Below, one piece after another: positions 8,751-17,627 of a DNA stretch of 41,189 bases. This DNA comes from Chloroflexota bacterium (GTDB taxonomy: Bacteria; Chloroflexota; Limnocylindria; Limnocylindrales; CSP1-4), in the NCBI GenBank assembly GCA_003152165.1, contig PLZO01000064.1:1093-42281 (forward strand), given 5' to 3'. The translations under genes were made by a program, and so were the position numbers. Numbering within the stretch: position 1 is the first letter of the stretch; each line of letters opens with the position of its first letter. The notes beneath the pieces were generated by a model. That model worked only from the letters and a program-made list of their open reading frames with translations. It was not told the DNA's origin and ran no database searches.

Positions 8751-8888
8751 ATGTCAGCGTTCAACGACGGCCGCGTCATCTTCCACATGAAGAGCCGGCG
8801 GCCGGACATCCTGGTCGAGGTCCGGGCGGACGAGGCGGGCAGGGTCACGGCGTGGAGCCCGCAGCCTCTGCCCTCGCCGTCTTCCTGA
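8751..8888 (+). CDS. Possible small ORF (45 aa)
   Basis: ATG at 8751; MSAFNDGRVIFHMKSRRPDILVEVRADEAGRVTAWSPQPLPSPSS*; plausible composition, no homolog recognised. Confidence 0.25.
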   Translation: MSAFNDGRVIFHMKSRRPDILVEVRADEAGRVTAWSPQPLPSPSS

Positions 8889-8989
8889 TCGGCTACCCGC
8901 GGACGAAGCACATCGCCCGGACCCGGTGCGCCGATCTGTCCGCATGCTGCTCTCGATCGCCTCCCGACCATGCCCCAGGCGCTTTGACC

Positions 8990-9033
8990 GGTCGGCCCGT
9001 GCCCGGCAGCCTGGTCGGCCCGTGCCCGGCAGC
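8990..9033. repeat. Tandem direct repeat, 2 x 21 bp (period 23)
   Basis: GGTCGGCCCGTGCCCGGCAGC at 8990-9010 and 9013-9033. Confidence 0.8.
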
Positions 9034-9172
9034 TCGGGTGCCACTGCCGGCGGGGCTGTCCGTGAACGCATGTCCCAGTCCGGTGGGGCGGGGCCGTTGG
9101 GGGTCATGTCGGATCTGCGCTGCCGGCTTCACGCCACTTCCTTAGGGCTCTCCCCTCTCTCCCCTGAGCGGG

Positions 9173-9202
9173 TTGACCCGGCTCGAATCGGACGACTACA
9201 CT
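9173..9202 (+). promoter_or_regulatory. Putative sigma-70 promoter upstream of the PRC/MgtE_N/CBS gene
   Basis: TTGACC (9173-9178)-18 bp-TACACT (9197-9202); would give a leader of ~235 nt. Confidence 0.4.
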
Positions 9203-9445
9203 CGGGCTGTCCCGTGCGGCCGGTGTCGCGCCGAATCGGGCTGCCGGGGAACTCCAAGCCAGCACCGGAGGACCACTCCTCTCGTGGAGTCAGGACCCAG
9301 TCGAGGGACGCCAGCGAGTCGCACGATCGTCGTGGACCGCGCCAACGGCGCCCGCCAGCACCCGGTCCGCCTCGCCCGCTGACGGCGGCTCGCCCACGGG
9401 GTGTGCGCCACCAACGCGCGGGACGGACCCGCCGCGAGGTGGCAG

Positions 9446-10705
9446 ATGCTCTACCTGAGCCAGGTGATCGGACGGCCCGTCCGGGACCGGAACGACGAGC
9501 CGATCGGCAAGGTCGCCGACCTGATCGTGGCCGTCGGCGACCGCTATCCACCGGTGACCGGCCTCGTCGTGGAGACCGACCGGCGGCGAATCTTCCTGCC
9601 CTGGACCTCGGTTGATCGGCTCGACGAATCCGGCGCCAAGCTGAGCACGCTGACGATGGACCTGGGCAAGTTCCATCAGCGTCCTGATGAGATCCTCCTG
9701 CGGACTGATCTGATGGACAAGCAGATCGTCGACATCGACGGACGCAAGGTGGTCCGGGTCAACGACCTCCGCCTCGACGAGGTCGAGGGTGCACTCCATC
9801 TCGTCGCCGTAGACGTGGGCGCGGCTGGCCTCCTTCGGCGGCTGGGGGTGGAAGGCGGGATGCGCACGATCGCCCGGAACCTGCGCGTCGGGGTGCCCGA
9901 GAAGTACATCGACTGGGAGGACGTCGACCCGGTCGAGACCTCGATCGCCTCGATCAAGCTGCGCGTGCCCCACGCCGGGCTGGCCGAGCTTCACCCGGCC
10001 GACCTGGCCACGATCATCGACCAGCTCGCCCCGCGCGACCGGGCCGGCGTCCTGGCCTCGCTCGGCGATGACGCCGTGGCCGATGCGATCGAGGAGATGG
10101 AGCCCGAGACCCAGGTCGAGGTGCTCGAGGACCTCGAACCCGGGCGGGCCGCCGACATCCTCGAGGAGATGTCGCCCGACGATGCCGCCGACCTGGTGGC
10201 GGACCTCTCGCAGACGACCCGCGACGAGATCTTCGCCCTGATGGAGAAGGACGAGAAGGCCGAGGTCCAGGAGCTCCTCGGCTATCCCGAGGACTCGGCC
10301 GGCGGGATCATGACCACCGAGTTCGTGGCCGTCCCGGAGCACCTGACCGCCGCCGAGACGATCGACATGCTCCGCCAGCTCGAGCCGAACGCCGAGACGA
10401 TCTATTACGTCTACGTGACTGACGACGACGGCCGCCTTGTCGGCGTGCTGTCGCTGCGTGACCTGATCGTGGCCGCACCCGACACCCAGATCGGGCACGT
10501 GATGATCAAGGAGCCGGTCGCCGTGGGCGTGCTGGCCGACCAGGACGAGGTGGCCGAGGTCGTCGCCCACTACAACCTGCTGGCGGTGCCGGTGATCGAT
10601 GAAGACGGCCGGCTGGCCGGGATCGTGACCGTCGACGACGCCCTCGACACGGTCCTGCCCACGGCCTGGAAGCGGCGGCTGCCGCGCCTCTTCGCGCGCG
10701 GTTAG
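9446..10705 (+). CDS. PRC-barrel/MgtE N-terminal/CBS-pair protein (MgtE-like, no membrane domain)
   Basis: PRC barrel (VIGRPVRDRNDEPIGKVADLIV), MgtE_N helices (LHPADLATIIDQLAPRDRAGVLASL..DDAADLVADL), CBS domains (GGIMTTEFVAVPEHLTAAE..VYVTDDDGRLVGVLSLRDL); no TM segments. Confidence 0.88.
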   Translation: MLYLSQVIGRPVRDRNDEPIGKVADLIVAVGDRYPPVTGLVVETDRRRIFLPWTSVDRLDESGAKLSTLTMDLGKFHQRPDEILLRTDLMDKQIVDIDGRKVVRVNDLRLDEVEGALHLVAVDVGAAGLLRRLGVEGGMRTIARNLRVGVPEKYIDWEDVDPVETSIASIKLRVPHAGLAELHPADLATIIDQLAPRDRAGVLASLGDDAVADAIEEMEPETQVEVLEDLEPGRAADILEEMSPDDAADLVADLSQTTRDEIFALMEKDEKAEVQELLGYPEDSAGGIMTTEFVAVPEHLTAAETIDMLRQLEPNAETIYYVYVTDDDGRLVGVLSLRDLIVAAPDTQIGHVMIKEPVAVGVLADQDEVAEVVAHYNLLAVPVIDEDGRLAGIVTVDDALDTVLPTAWKRRLPRLFARG

Positions 10706-10734
10706 GCCGGTCAGCGCGCGCCGAGGACCGAATC

Positions 10735-11005
10735 GTGCCGCAGCTGCCTACCGTTCGAGACGTTGCCCGCCAGGCCGAGACGGGGGCCCGGCGCGCCGTC
10801 GAGACCTGGCGCCACCCAACCGAACGCCGGCGGCGATCCGGCCGTTCACCCAACATTCCGTTCTCGGCCGCCTGCGCGATCGGATTGCCAACCGCGAGTT
10901 CCTGCAGTTGCGCGGCCGCTTCCGTGGACGGCGCGGCCTGATCGCATACCTCGCGGTCATGGGGCCCGGCTTGATCGCCGGGGTGGCGGGCAACGACGCT
11001 GGCAA
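10735..11005 (+). pseudogene. N-terminal relic of an Nramp (MntH-like) divalent metal transporter
   Basis: VLGRLRDRIANREFLQLRGRFRGRRGLIAYLAVMGPGLIAGVAGNDAG is an Nramp N-terminus; frame appears shifted relative to the GTG at 10735 and homology stops abruptly at GNDAG. Confidence 0.7.
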
Positions 11006-11047
11006 GGCGCGGCGACGCTCGGCCCGGCGATGCAGGGCCCGAATGGC

Positions 11048-12565
11048 TCAGGAGTGCGAATGGTCATGCTCGACGGGGAACGGAGCGTCCTCGATCCGAG
11101 CCCTGCGAGGGGCGCCGCCGGCGCCGCTGCCGCGTTCGAGCGGGAAGCCATGGGCTGCCCACGCGTCCATGCCGCCAGCGACCCAGCTGACGTTCGTGAA
11201 GCCGGCCGCGTCGAGGAGTCCAGCAGCGACGCTGGCGCGATCGCCGACGCCGCAGACCGCCGCGATCGCGCCATCGCGAGGCAGCTCGGCCAGGCCGCCG
11301 GGGAGGTCGCCGGCGCCAATGTGCCACGCGCCGGCGACATGGCCAGCCTCGTATTCGGTTGCTTGGCGGACATCCAGCACGAGCGGCGAATCGGCGTCAG
11401 CACGCTCGACTGCCTCGGCCAGCTCGCTGACGCTCAAACGGCCGTTTGATTCGGTCGGCAGACCGGCCCCGAGCCAGGCGCCGAGGCCTCGATCCAGGTA
11501 GCCGAGGACCGACTCCTGGCCGATCCGGAGCGCCTGCCGGATCGCATCATCCCAGGCGGCTGCATCGGCGCCTCGGGCCGGGCCACTCGCGCCGCCCTCG
11601 CCGTGCTCAACCTCGGGCAGCACGAAGACCACGGACCGATCCAGGTCGACGACCCAGCCGAGCCACGTTCCGAACGACGAGCCCGCCGGAATCGACAGCG
11701 AGCCCGGGATATGGCTTTGGGCGAAGGACCTCGGCGAGCGCAGGTCCACCACCACGGCCCCGCCGGCCAGCAGTCGGCGCAGCTCGCCGAGCGAGACCGG
11801 CGCTGGCGCCGGGATCCCGCCGAGGACCCGCGGGCCGGCCTGGTTCATCGAACGCATCCGGGCGAAGTAGCGCGGCACGGCCGGCTGGCCGGCGAGGAGC
11901 AGCCGGGCGAACGCATCGACCTCTGTCGGCTGCAGGAGTGGGTTGTACCGGCGCTCGAAACCAATCGTCGAGTTGGGGGTCGAGCCGATCCCGGTCGAGC
12001 ACAGCGAGCCGGCGCCGTGAGTTGGGAAGATGCCCACGAAATCCTCGTGGGTCAGGAGCGTATCGTGGAGCGAGTGGAACATCAGCTCGGCGTACGGCCG
12101 GGCGTGGTCCGCGCCCAGGAGATCCGTCCGGCCGACGGCGCCAACCAGCAATGACCCTCCGGTGAAGATGAGCAGCGGCTCTTCGGCCCGGCTCGTGTCG
12201 GCGACGGCATAGGCGACGTGCTCGGGGGTGTGGCCGGGCGTGTCGAGGACGCTGAACTTCAAGCGGCCGACCGCCGCAATATCGCCGTTGCGCATCGGTC
12301 GATGCTCGTAGGCAAGCTCGGCTCCGGCACCGATGGCGTGCTCAGCGCCGGTCGTAACGGCCAACTCACGGCCGCCCGAGACGTAATCGTTGTGGAGGTG
12401 GGTCTCGATCACGTGGCTGATCCGGAGGCCGCGCTCGCGGGCCGCATCGACGTAGATGTCAACGTCGCGCCGGGGGTCGATGACCGCGGCCAAGCCGGCC
12501 TCTTCGTCTCCGATCAGGGTGGAGAGGTGGCCAAGTCCTTCGATCTGGAACTGGCGGATGAACAT
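11048..12565 (-). CDS. MBL-fold metallo-hydrolase with two rhodanese-like domains (persulfide dioxygenase/glyoxalase-II-like)
   Basis: THLHNDYVSGG, DTPGHTPEHVAY, FTGGSLLVGAVGRTDL, FPTHGAGSLCS; rhodanese domains VVVDLRSPRSFAQSHIPGS (no Cys) and VLDVRQATEYEAGHVAGA...AVCGVGDRAS. Confidence 0.92.
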   Translation of the reverse strand: MFIRQFQIEGLGHLSTLIGDEEAGLAAVIDPRRDVDIYVDAARERGLRISHVIETHLHNDYVSGGRELAVTTGAEHAIGAGAELAYEHRPMRNGDIAAVGRLKFSVLDTPGHTPEHVAYAVADTSRAEEPLLIFTGGSLLVGAVGRTDLLGADHARPYAELMFHSLHDTLLTHEDFVGIFPTHGAGSLCSTGIGSTPNSTIGFERRYNPLLQPTEVDAFARLLLAGQPAVPRYFARMRSMNQAGPRVLGGIPAPAPVSLGELRRLLAGGAVVVDLRSPRSFAQSHIPGSLSIPAGSSFGTWLGWVVDLDRSVVFVLPEVEHGEGGASGPARGADAAAWDDAIRQALRIGQESVLGYLDRGLGAWLGAGLPTESNGRLSVSELAEAVERADADSPLVLDVRQATEYEAGHVAGAWHIGAGDLPGGLAELPRDGAIAAVCGVGDRASVAAGLLDAAGFTNVSWVAGGMDAWAAHGFPLERGSGAGGAPRRARIEDAPFPVEHDHSHS

Positions 12566-12572
12566 CTTCGTC

Positions 12573-13322
12573 CTACATCATCACCAGGCCGCCGTCGACG
12601 GCCAGCACCTGGCCGGTGATGTAGGCCGCCTCGTCCGAAGCAAGGAAAGCCACGGCGTTCGCAATCTCGTCGGCCGTGCCGAACCTGCCGAGCGGCGTGG
12701 CGGCAGTGATCTGGGCCTGCAGCGGCTCGGGCAGGTCGCGGGTGAGCTCGGTCAGGACGAAGCCCGGCGCGACGGCGTTGGCGGTGATCCCGCGGCTAGC
12801 TAGCTCCCGCGCGGTGGCCTTGGTCAGGCCGATCAGTCCAGCCTTGGCCGCCGAGTAGTTTGCCTGACCGGTCTGGCCGGCCTGGCCGGAGACGCTTGTG
12901 ATGTTGATGATCCGGCCACCCTTCGCCTTGAGCATCGGCCGGGTGACCGCCTTCGTCGTGTAGAACGCCCCGAACAGGTTCGTCTCGAGGACCTCGCGCC
13001 AGGCGTCGACGCTCATCCGCATGATCAGGTCGTCGCGGGTGATCCCGGCGTTGTTGACCAGGATGTCCACCTTGCCGAAAGCCTCGAGTGCGGCCTTGAC
13101 CAGACTCTCGGCAGAGGCCGGATCGGCCACATCGCCCTGATGGGCGATCGCCTTTCGACCCAGGGCCTCGACCGCAGCCACCGTATCGGCCGCTGCCGTG
13201 GCGTTGCCGCGGTAGCTGAAGACAACGTCAGCGCCCTGCTCGCCGAGCCGCACAACGATCGCCCGCCCAATTCCGCGCGAACCCCCGGTGACGACAGCAC
13301 AGCGCCCGGACAGATCAATCAT
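12573..13322 (-). CDS. fabG: 3-oxoacyl-[ACP] reductase
   Basis: VTGGSRGIGRAI, NNAGITRDDLIMRM, YSAAKAGLIGLTKA, SDEAAYITGQVLAVDGGLVM. Confidence 0.95.
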   Translation of the reverse strand: MIDLSGRCAVVTGGSRGIGRAIVVRLGEQGADVVFSYRGNATAAADTVAAVEALGRKAIAHQGDVADPASAESLVKAALEAFGKVDILVNNAGITRDDLIMRMSVDAWREVLETNLFGAFYTTKAVTRPMLKAKGGRIINITSVSGQAGQTGQANYSAAKAGLIGLTKATARELASRGITANAVAPGFVLTELTRDLPEPLQAQITAATPLGRFGTADEIANAVAFLASDEAAYITGQVLAVDGGLVMM

Positions 13323-14518
13323 CGGAGCGACGGGTGAACGGCCGGTTCGGGTTCGCCGGGGACGACATCGGACAGGTCGAGCGGGACACGACCCGGTCGG
13401 GCGAGGATCTCGGCCAGGGCATCAGGGATCGGATCGACCGAATCCCAGTCGAGCGGCGGCCGGACGTGGACCGAGTCGGGGGAAACGGCCTCGCCAAGCA
13501 TGCCGCGGGCCGGATCGGCGGTCCACTCGATGGCCACGGCGCCCGACGTGAAGCCGGCTCCGAAGGCGACGATGACGATCCGATCGCCAACCTTGATCCG
13601 GCCGCTGTTGGCCGCCTCGGCGAGGGCGATCGGGATCGATGCCGCCGAGGTGTTGCCGTAGCGGTCCACGTTGACGAACATCCGGTCCATCGACATGTCG
13701 AGGCCCCTGGCCACGGCCTCGATGATCCGGACGTTGGCCTGGTGGGGAATGATCAGGCTGATGTCCGACGGCTGCAGGCCGGCGTGGTCGATCGCGGCCA
13801 GGGCCGTGCTCGCCAGGGTCCGCGTCGCGAAGCGGTATGTCTCGCGGCCTTCCATCCGGATGTAGTGCTCGCCCCGCGCGATCGTCCCGGTCGACGGTGG
13901 GCTTTTCGACCCGCCCGATGGCAGCCAGATCATGTAGGCGCCCTGGGGCTCCGTCGTGAGCTCGATCCCGAGGCCGCCGCCGGGCTCATCGGACGCCGAC
14001 AGGACCACCGCTCCGGCTCCATCGCCGAACAGGATGCAGGTGTTGCGGTCCGTGTAGTCGAGGAAGCGGGTGAGCAGCTCCGCCCCGATCACCAGGACAT
14101 GCCGGGCCATCCCACTCGTGATGTAGGCCTGGGCGGTGGAATAACCGTAGACGAAGCCGGAGCATGCGGCTGAGATGTCCATCGCCACGGCCCGGGTATT
14201 GCCGATCGCCTCCTTGACCAGGGCGGCAGTGGCCGGCATCCAGTAGTCCGGGGTGAGGGTGGCGAGCAAGATCAGGTCGATCTCGTCCGGGTCGATCCCG
14301 GCCACAGCAATTGCCCGTTTCGCAGCAACCGCAGCCATCGAGGCGGTGGTCTCATGAGCCGCGGCAACCCGCCGTTCGCGGATGCCGGTCCGGCTGACGA
14401 TCCACTCGTCGGACGTGTCGACCATCCGGGCGAGATCGGCGTTGGTCAGGACGCCGGACGGCGCATAGCGCCCCCAGCCGGTCAAATGGGCGAAGCGGGG
14501 ACGAGAGTCGGCGCTCAC
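13319..14518 (-). CDS. fabH: Beta-ketoacyl-ACP synthase III with C-terminal extension
   Basis: TSDEWIVSRTGIRERR, ISAACSGFVYG, FGDGAGAVVLSAS, IPHQANVRIIEA, VDRYGNTSAASIPIALAEA. Confidence 0.95.
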   Translation of the reverse strand: MSADSRPRFAHLTGWGRYAPSGVLTNADLARMVDTSDEWIVSRTGIRERRVAAAHETTASMAAVAAKRAIAVAGIDPDEIDLILLATLTPDYWMPATAALVKEAIGNTRAVAMDISAACSGFVYGYSTAQAYITSGMARHVLVIGAELLTRFLDYTDRNTCILFGDGAGAVVLSASDEPGGGLGIELTTEPQGAYMIWLPSGGSKSPPSTGTIARGEHYIRMEGRETYRFATRTLASTALAAIDHAGLQPSDISLIIPHQANVRIIEAVARGLDMSMDRMFVNVDRYGNTSAASIPIALAEAANSGRIKVGDRIVIVAFGAGFTSGAVAIEWTADPARGMLGEAVSPDSVHVRPPLDWDSVDPIPDALAEILARPGRVPLDLSDVVPGEPEPAVHPSLR

Positions 14519-15078
14519 AGCGGGTCCACCTCGACCAGTGGCTGCCGGGCCTTGACCAGCTGGCCACTCTCCGCGACCACCCGCACGACCCGTCCAGCCA
14601 GGTCCGATTTGATCTCATTGAACAGCTTCATCGCCTCGATCAGGCCGATCACCTGTCCGACTGCAACCTCGCCGCCGACTTGGACGTAGTTCGCTGAGCC
14701 GGGCGCAGGCGAGGCATAGAAGATTCCGGTCAGCGGCGCATTGACCGATGGGCGGGTGACCTCGACGCCCGCAACGGCTGAGACCCCGCCGGCCGGCCCG
14801 GGGGCTGCTGAACCAGCCGGCGCAACCGATCCGGCCTCGCCGCCCGGGCCAGCAATCCGCAACGCAGCCGCCTTGCGCAGGACGAGACCAGTCCCACCGG
14901 CCTGCACCTCCAGCTCGGTCAGCTCGCTCCGCTCGAGCAGCAGCGCGAGTCGATCGACCAGGCCCAACAGCGATCGGTCGGCGCCGCTGAGGTCGGCCGC
15001 GGCCGACGGCCCCGAGCTGGCCATGGTGGACGCGGCATCGGCGGCGGGACCCGCGTCTGGAGCGACGTCGTGGGTCAT
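14515..15078 (-). CDS. accB: Acetyl-CoA carboxylase biotin carboxyl carrier protein
   Basis: VTRPSVNAPLTGIFYASPAPG...VGQVIGLIEAMKLFNEIKSDLAGRVV with canonical EAMK biotinylation site. Confidence 0.95.
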   Translation of the reverse strand: MTHDVAPDAGPAADAASTMASSGPSAAADLSGADRSLLGLVDRLALLLERSELTELEVQAGGTGLVLRKAAALRIAGPGGEAGSVAPAGSAAPGPAGGVSAVAGVEVTRPSVNAPLTGIFYASPAPGSANYVQVGGEVAVGQVIGLIEAMKLFNEIKSDLAGRVVRVVAESGQLVKARQPLVEVDPL

Positions 15079-16334
15079 CCCGCGAACCGGGTGAAGATCA
15101 GGACGGTGTTCTGGCCGCCGAACCCGAACGAGTTGCTGAGCGCGGTCGTGATCTCACGGCGGCTGGCCACGAGAGGGGTCAGGTCGAGTCCCTCAGCAAG
15201 CTCGTCCGGGTCGGTCAGATTGATCGTGGGCGGCACGATCCCTGTCCGGATCGACTGGATCGTGACCATCGCCTCAATCGCACCGGCAGCGCCCAGGGTG
15301 TGACCCAGCATCGACTTGTTGGCGGTGACGGCCACCTCCGGCGCCCGGTCGCCGAAGATCGTTCGGATCGCCATCAGCTCCGCCTTGTCGCCCGGCGGTG
15401 TCGAGGTTGCGTGGGCGTTCACGTGGTCGATTGCCGCCGCGGTCAGGCCGGCCTTCTCGAGCGCACGTCGGGCGGCTCGGACGGCTCCTCTGCCGCCCGC
15501 CGCGGGCAGGGTGATATGTTCGGCGTCAGCCGTCGCTCCGTAACCGACCAGTTCGGCGAGCGGCTCGGCGCCCCGGGCACGGGCATGCTCAAGCTCCTCG
15601 AGCACGAGGATTCCGCAGCCCTCGCCGATGACGAAGCCATCGCGCCCCGCATCGAACGGACGCGACGCGCCTGCCGGATCGTCATTGCGGGTCGACAGTG
15701 CACGCATTGCGCAGAACCCGGCGACGAGTGCCTCCTGGACCCCGGCCTCCGAGCCCCCGGCAACCATCACGTCCGCGTCACCACGCCGAATGATCTCCCA
15801 CGATTCGCCGATCGCGTGACCGCCGGTCGCGCACGCCGACGCAATGGCAAAGTTCGGGCCGAGGGCTCCGAACGTGATCGACAGCTGACCTGCACCGACG
15901 TTCGGGATCGCCATCGGCACGAAGAACGGGCTGACCCTGTCCGGGCCGCGGGTCACATTGATCGTGATCTGCTCGCACAGCGTATTCACACCGCCGAGAC
16001 CCGTGCCCAGAATGATCCCGGTTGCCTCGGCGAGGCTGCCTTCGAGGCGGCCCGGCAGGCCGGCCTGGTCGAGGGCCTCACGAGCAGCGACCAGGCCCAG
16101 CTGGGTGTAGCGATCCGCCCGGCGAAGCTCCTTCCGGTCAAGGACGTTGCTCGCGCCGAAGTCCCCGACCGAGGCGGCGATCTTCGAATCGACCCGGTCG
16201 GGCTCAAACGAGTCAATCCGGCGGACCCCCGAGCGACCGGCCACCAGGCCCTCCCAGGTCGCCTCGACGCCGATCCCGACAGCCGACACGACCCCCATGC
16301 CGGTCACCACGACGCGGCGTTCGGAGCGGCTCAT
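15075..16334 (-). CDS. fabF: Beta-ketoacyl-ACP synthase II
   Basis: VVVTGMGVVSAVGIGVEATWEGLVAGRSGVRRI, ASACATGGHAIG, NAHATSTPPGDKAE, NKSMLGHTLGAAGAIEA, NSFGFGGQNTVLIF. Confidence 0.96.
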   Translation of the reverse strand: MSRSERRVVVTGMGVVSAVGIGVEATWEGLVAGRSGVRRIDSFEPDRVDSKIAASVGDFGASNVLDRKELRRADRYTQLGLVAAREALDQAGLPGRLEGSLAEATGIILGTGLGGVNTLCEQITINVTRGPDRVSPFFVPMAIPNVGAGQLSITFGALGPNFAIASACATGGHAIGESWEIIRRGDADVMVAGGSEAGVQEALVAGFCAMRALSTRNDDPAGASRPFDAGRDGFVIGEGCGILVLEELEHARARGAEPLAELVGYGATADAEHITLPAAGGRGAVRAARRALEKAGLTAAAIDHVNAHATSTPPGDKAELMAIRTIFGDRAPEVAVTANKSMLGHTLGAAGAIEAMVTIQSIRTGIVPPTINLTDPDELAEGLDLTPLVASRREITTALSNSFGFGGQNTVLIFTRFAG

Positions 16335-17074
16335 CGGACGAGTTTTCCGGTGCGCACGGTGGCCGCCCGATAGACGTCACCAGGGAGGCCGCGAGCCGAC
16401 AGCATGTTGCTGACCGCGAGCGCGTCGAACTCCGTCCGGCGGATCTCGCCACCGACCTGCTCGTCATCGACATCGACGAGGGCCCAGGACGCCGTCGGCT
16501 CACCGTCGAAGACGTAGCCGGCGCTGCCGGCGTTGACGATCAGCTTCCAGCCAAGGTCGCGGACCTCGGGCAGGTGGGTGTGGCCGCAGCAGATCACCCG
16601 GGCGTCGGTCCGCGCTGCCCGCTCGATCGTCACGTTCGGGTCGAGGACGGCGTCGAAGCCCTCGGTCTGCGAGCCCGGCGAGGCATGGGTCGCCAGCAGG
16701 AGCATATCGCCGACCCGCCAGCGGCGCTCCGAAGGTAGGCGCCGGAGCCAGTCAACGCGTGCATCGCCGAGCTGGTCATGGGCCCATTCGGCTGCGGACC
16801 GGATCGATTCGGGAATCCCGTCCATCAGCGATGGGAACGCCGCCGCATAGTCGAAGTCGGCCACCGCGATGTCGGTGTTGCCGGCCACCACGAGGGCACC
16901 ATCAGATTCGAGCTCACGGATCGCGTCGACGACCCCCACCGGGTCGGGGCCGTTGAGGACGAGGTCGCCGCAGATCATCACGGCATCCGGCCGTTCCTTT
17001 TTGAGCGCGGCCCGAACCGCCTCAAGCGCGAGGAGGTTACCGTGGACGTCGCTGATGACCGCGATCCGGGCCAT
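16331..17074 (-). CDS. Calcineurin-like metallophosphoesterase (YfcE-like)
   Basis: MARIAVISDVHGNLLALEAV, VMICGDLVLNGPDP, VAGNTD, LLATHASPG, ICCGHTHLPEV, NAGSAG; start set at the internal ATG overlapping the fabZ stop. Confidence 0.92.
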   Translation of the reverse strand: MARIAVISDVHGNLLALEAVRAALKKERPDAVMICGDLVLNGPDPVGVVDAIRELESDGALVVAGNTDIAVADFDYAAAFPSLMDGIPESIRSAAEWAHDQLGDARVDWLRRLPSERRWRVGDMLLLATHASPGSQTEGFDAVLDPNVTIERAARTDARVICCGHTHLPEVRDLGWKLIVNAGSAGYVFDGEPTASWALVDVDDEQVGGEIRRTEFDALAVSNMLSARGLPGDVYRAATVRTGKLVR

Positions 17075-17553
17075 CAGCGGAGCACCGAGGCGTCGGGGAT
17101 GATGAAGCTGAGCGTGGCCTGGCAGGCGACCTGGCCGTCCACGGTGGCTGTGCCCAGGCCGCGACCGAAGCGCCTTCCAAGCTTGTCCATGGTGACCTCG
17201 AGGCGGAGCGTGTCGCCCGGGCTGACGACACGCTTGAAGCGGCACTCGTCGATCCCGCCGAACAGGCCGATCCGGTCACCGAAGCCGGGCTGCTTGGCCA
17301 CGAAGATGGCCATCGTCTGGGCCAGCGCCTCCACCTGGAGCACGCCGGGCATGACCGGCAGCCCGGGAAAGTGGCCTTGGAAAAACCATTCCGTGGCAGT
17401 GACCGCCTTGATCCCGACGATCCGCCGGGCCCCTTCGTCGTACTCGATGATCCGGTCGACGAGGAGGAACGGCCAGCGATGCGGGATCAGCCCCTCGATC
17501 TCGCGGGTGGTGTGGACGATGGCGGGCGCGGCTTGGGTCACGGGCGGCTCCAT
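17074..17553 (-). CDS. fabZ: 3-hydroxyacyl-ACP dehydratase
   Basis: EIEGLIPHRWPFLLVDRIIEYDEGARRIVGIKAVTATEWFFQGHFPGLPVMPGVLQVEALAQ. Confidence 0.95.
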   Translation of the reverse strand: MEPPVTQAAPAIVHTTREIEGLIPHRWPFLLVDRIIEYDEGARRIVGIKAVTATEWFFQGHFPGLPVMPGVLQVEALAQTMAIFVAKQPGFGDRIGLFGGIDECRFKRVVSPGDTLRLEVTMDKLGRRFGRGLGTATVDGQVACQATLSFIIPDASVLR

Positions 17554-17627
17554 GCAGGTGGCTGGGGGAAGTGTGCCCGGCGCGCATCGGCCCGTGTGCG
17601 CGGATCAGTGCAGGTCTGCAACGCGGC

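Noticed and set aside
9290-10570. 426-aa minus-strand ORF opposite the MgtE-like gene
   Set aside because: Antisense shadow ORF of high-GC DNA; His/Gly/Asp/Arg-biased, no recognisable domain, whereas the plus strand encodes clear PRC/MgtE_N/CBS domains
13334-14173. Plus-strand ORFs opposite fabH/fabF/accC/accA/birA/lysC (e.g. 13334-14173, 15300-16373, 17571-18596, 19211-20584, 22715-23818, 23983-25254)
   Set aside because: All lie antisense to well-supported genes with characteristic motifs; composition is typical of GC-driven spurious frames
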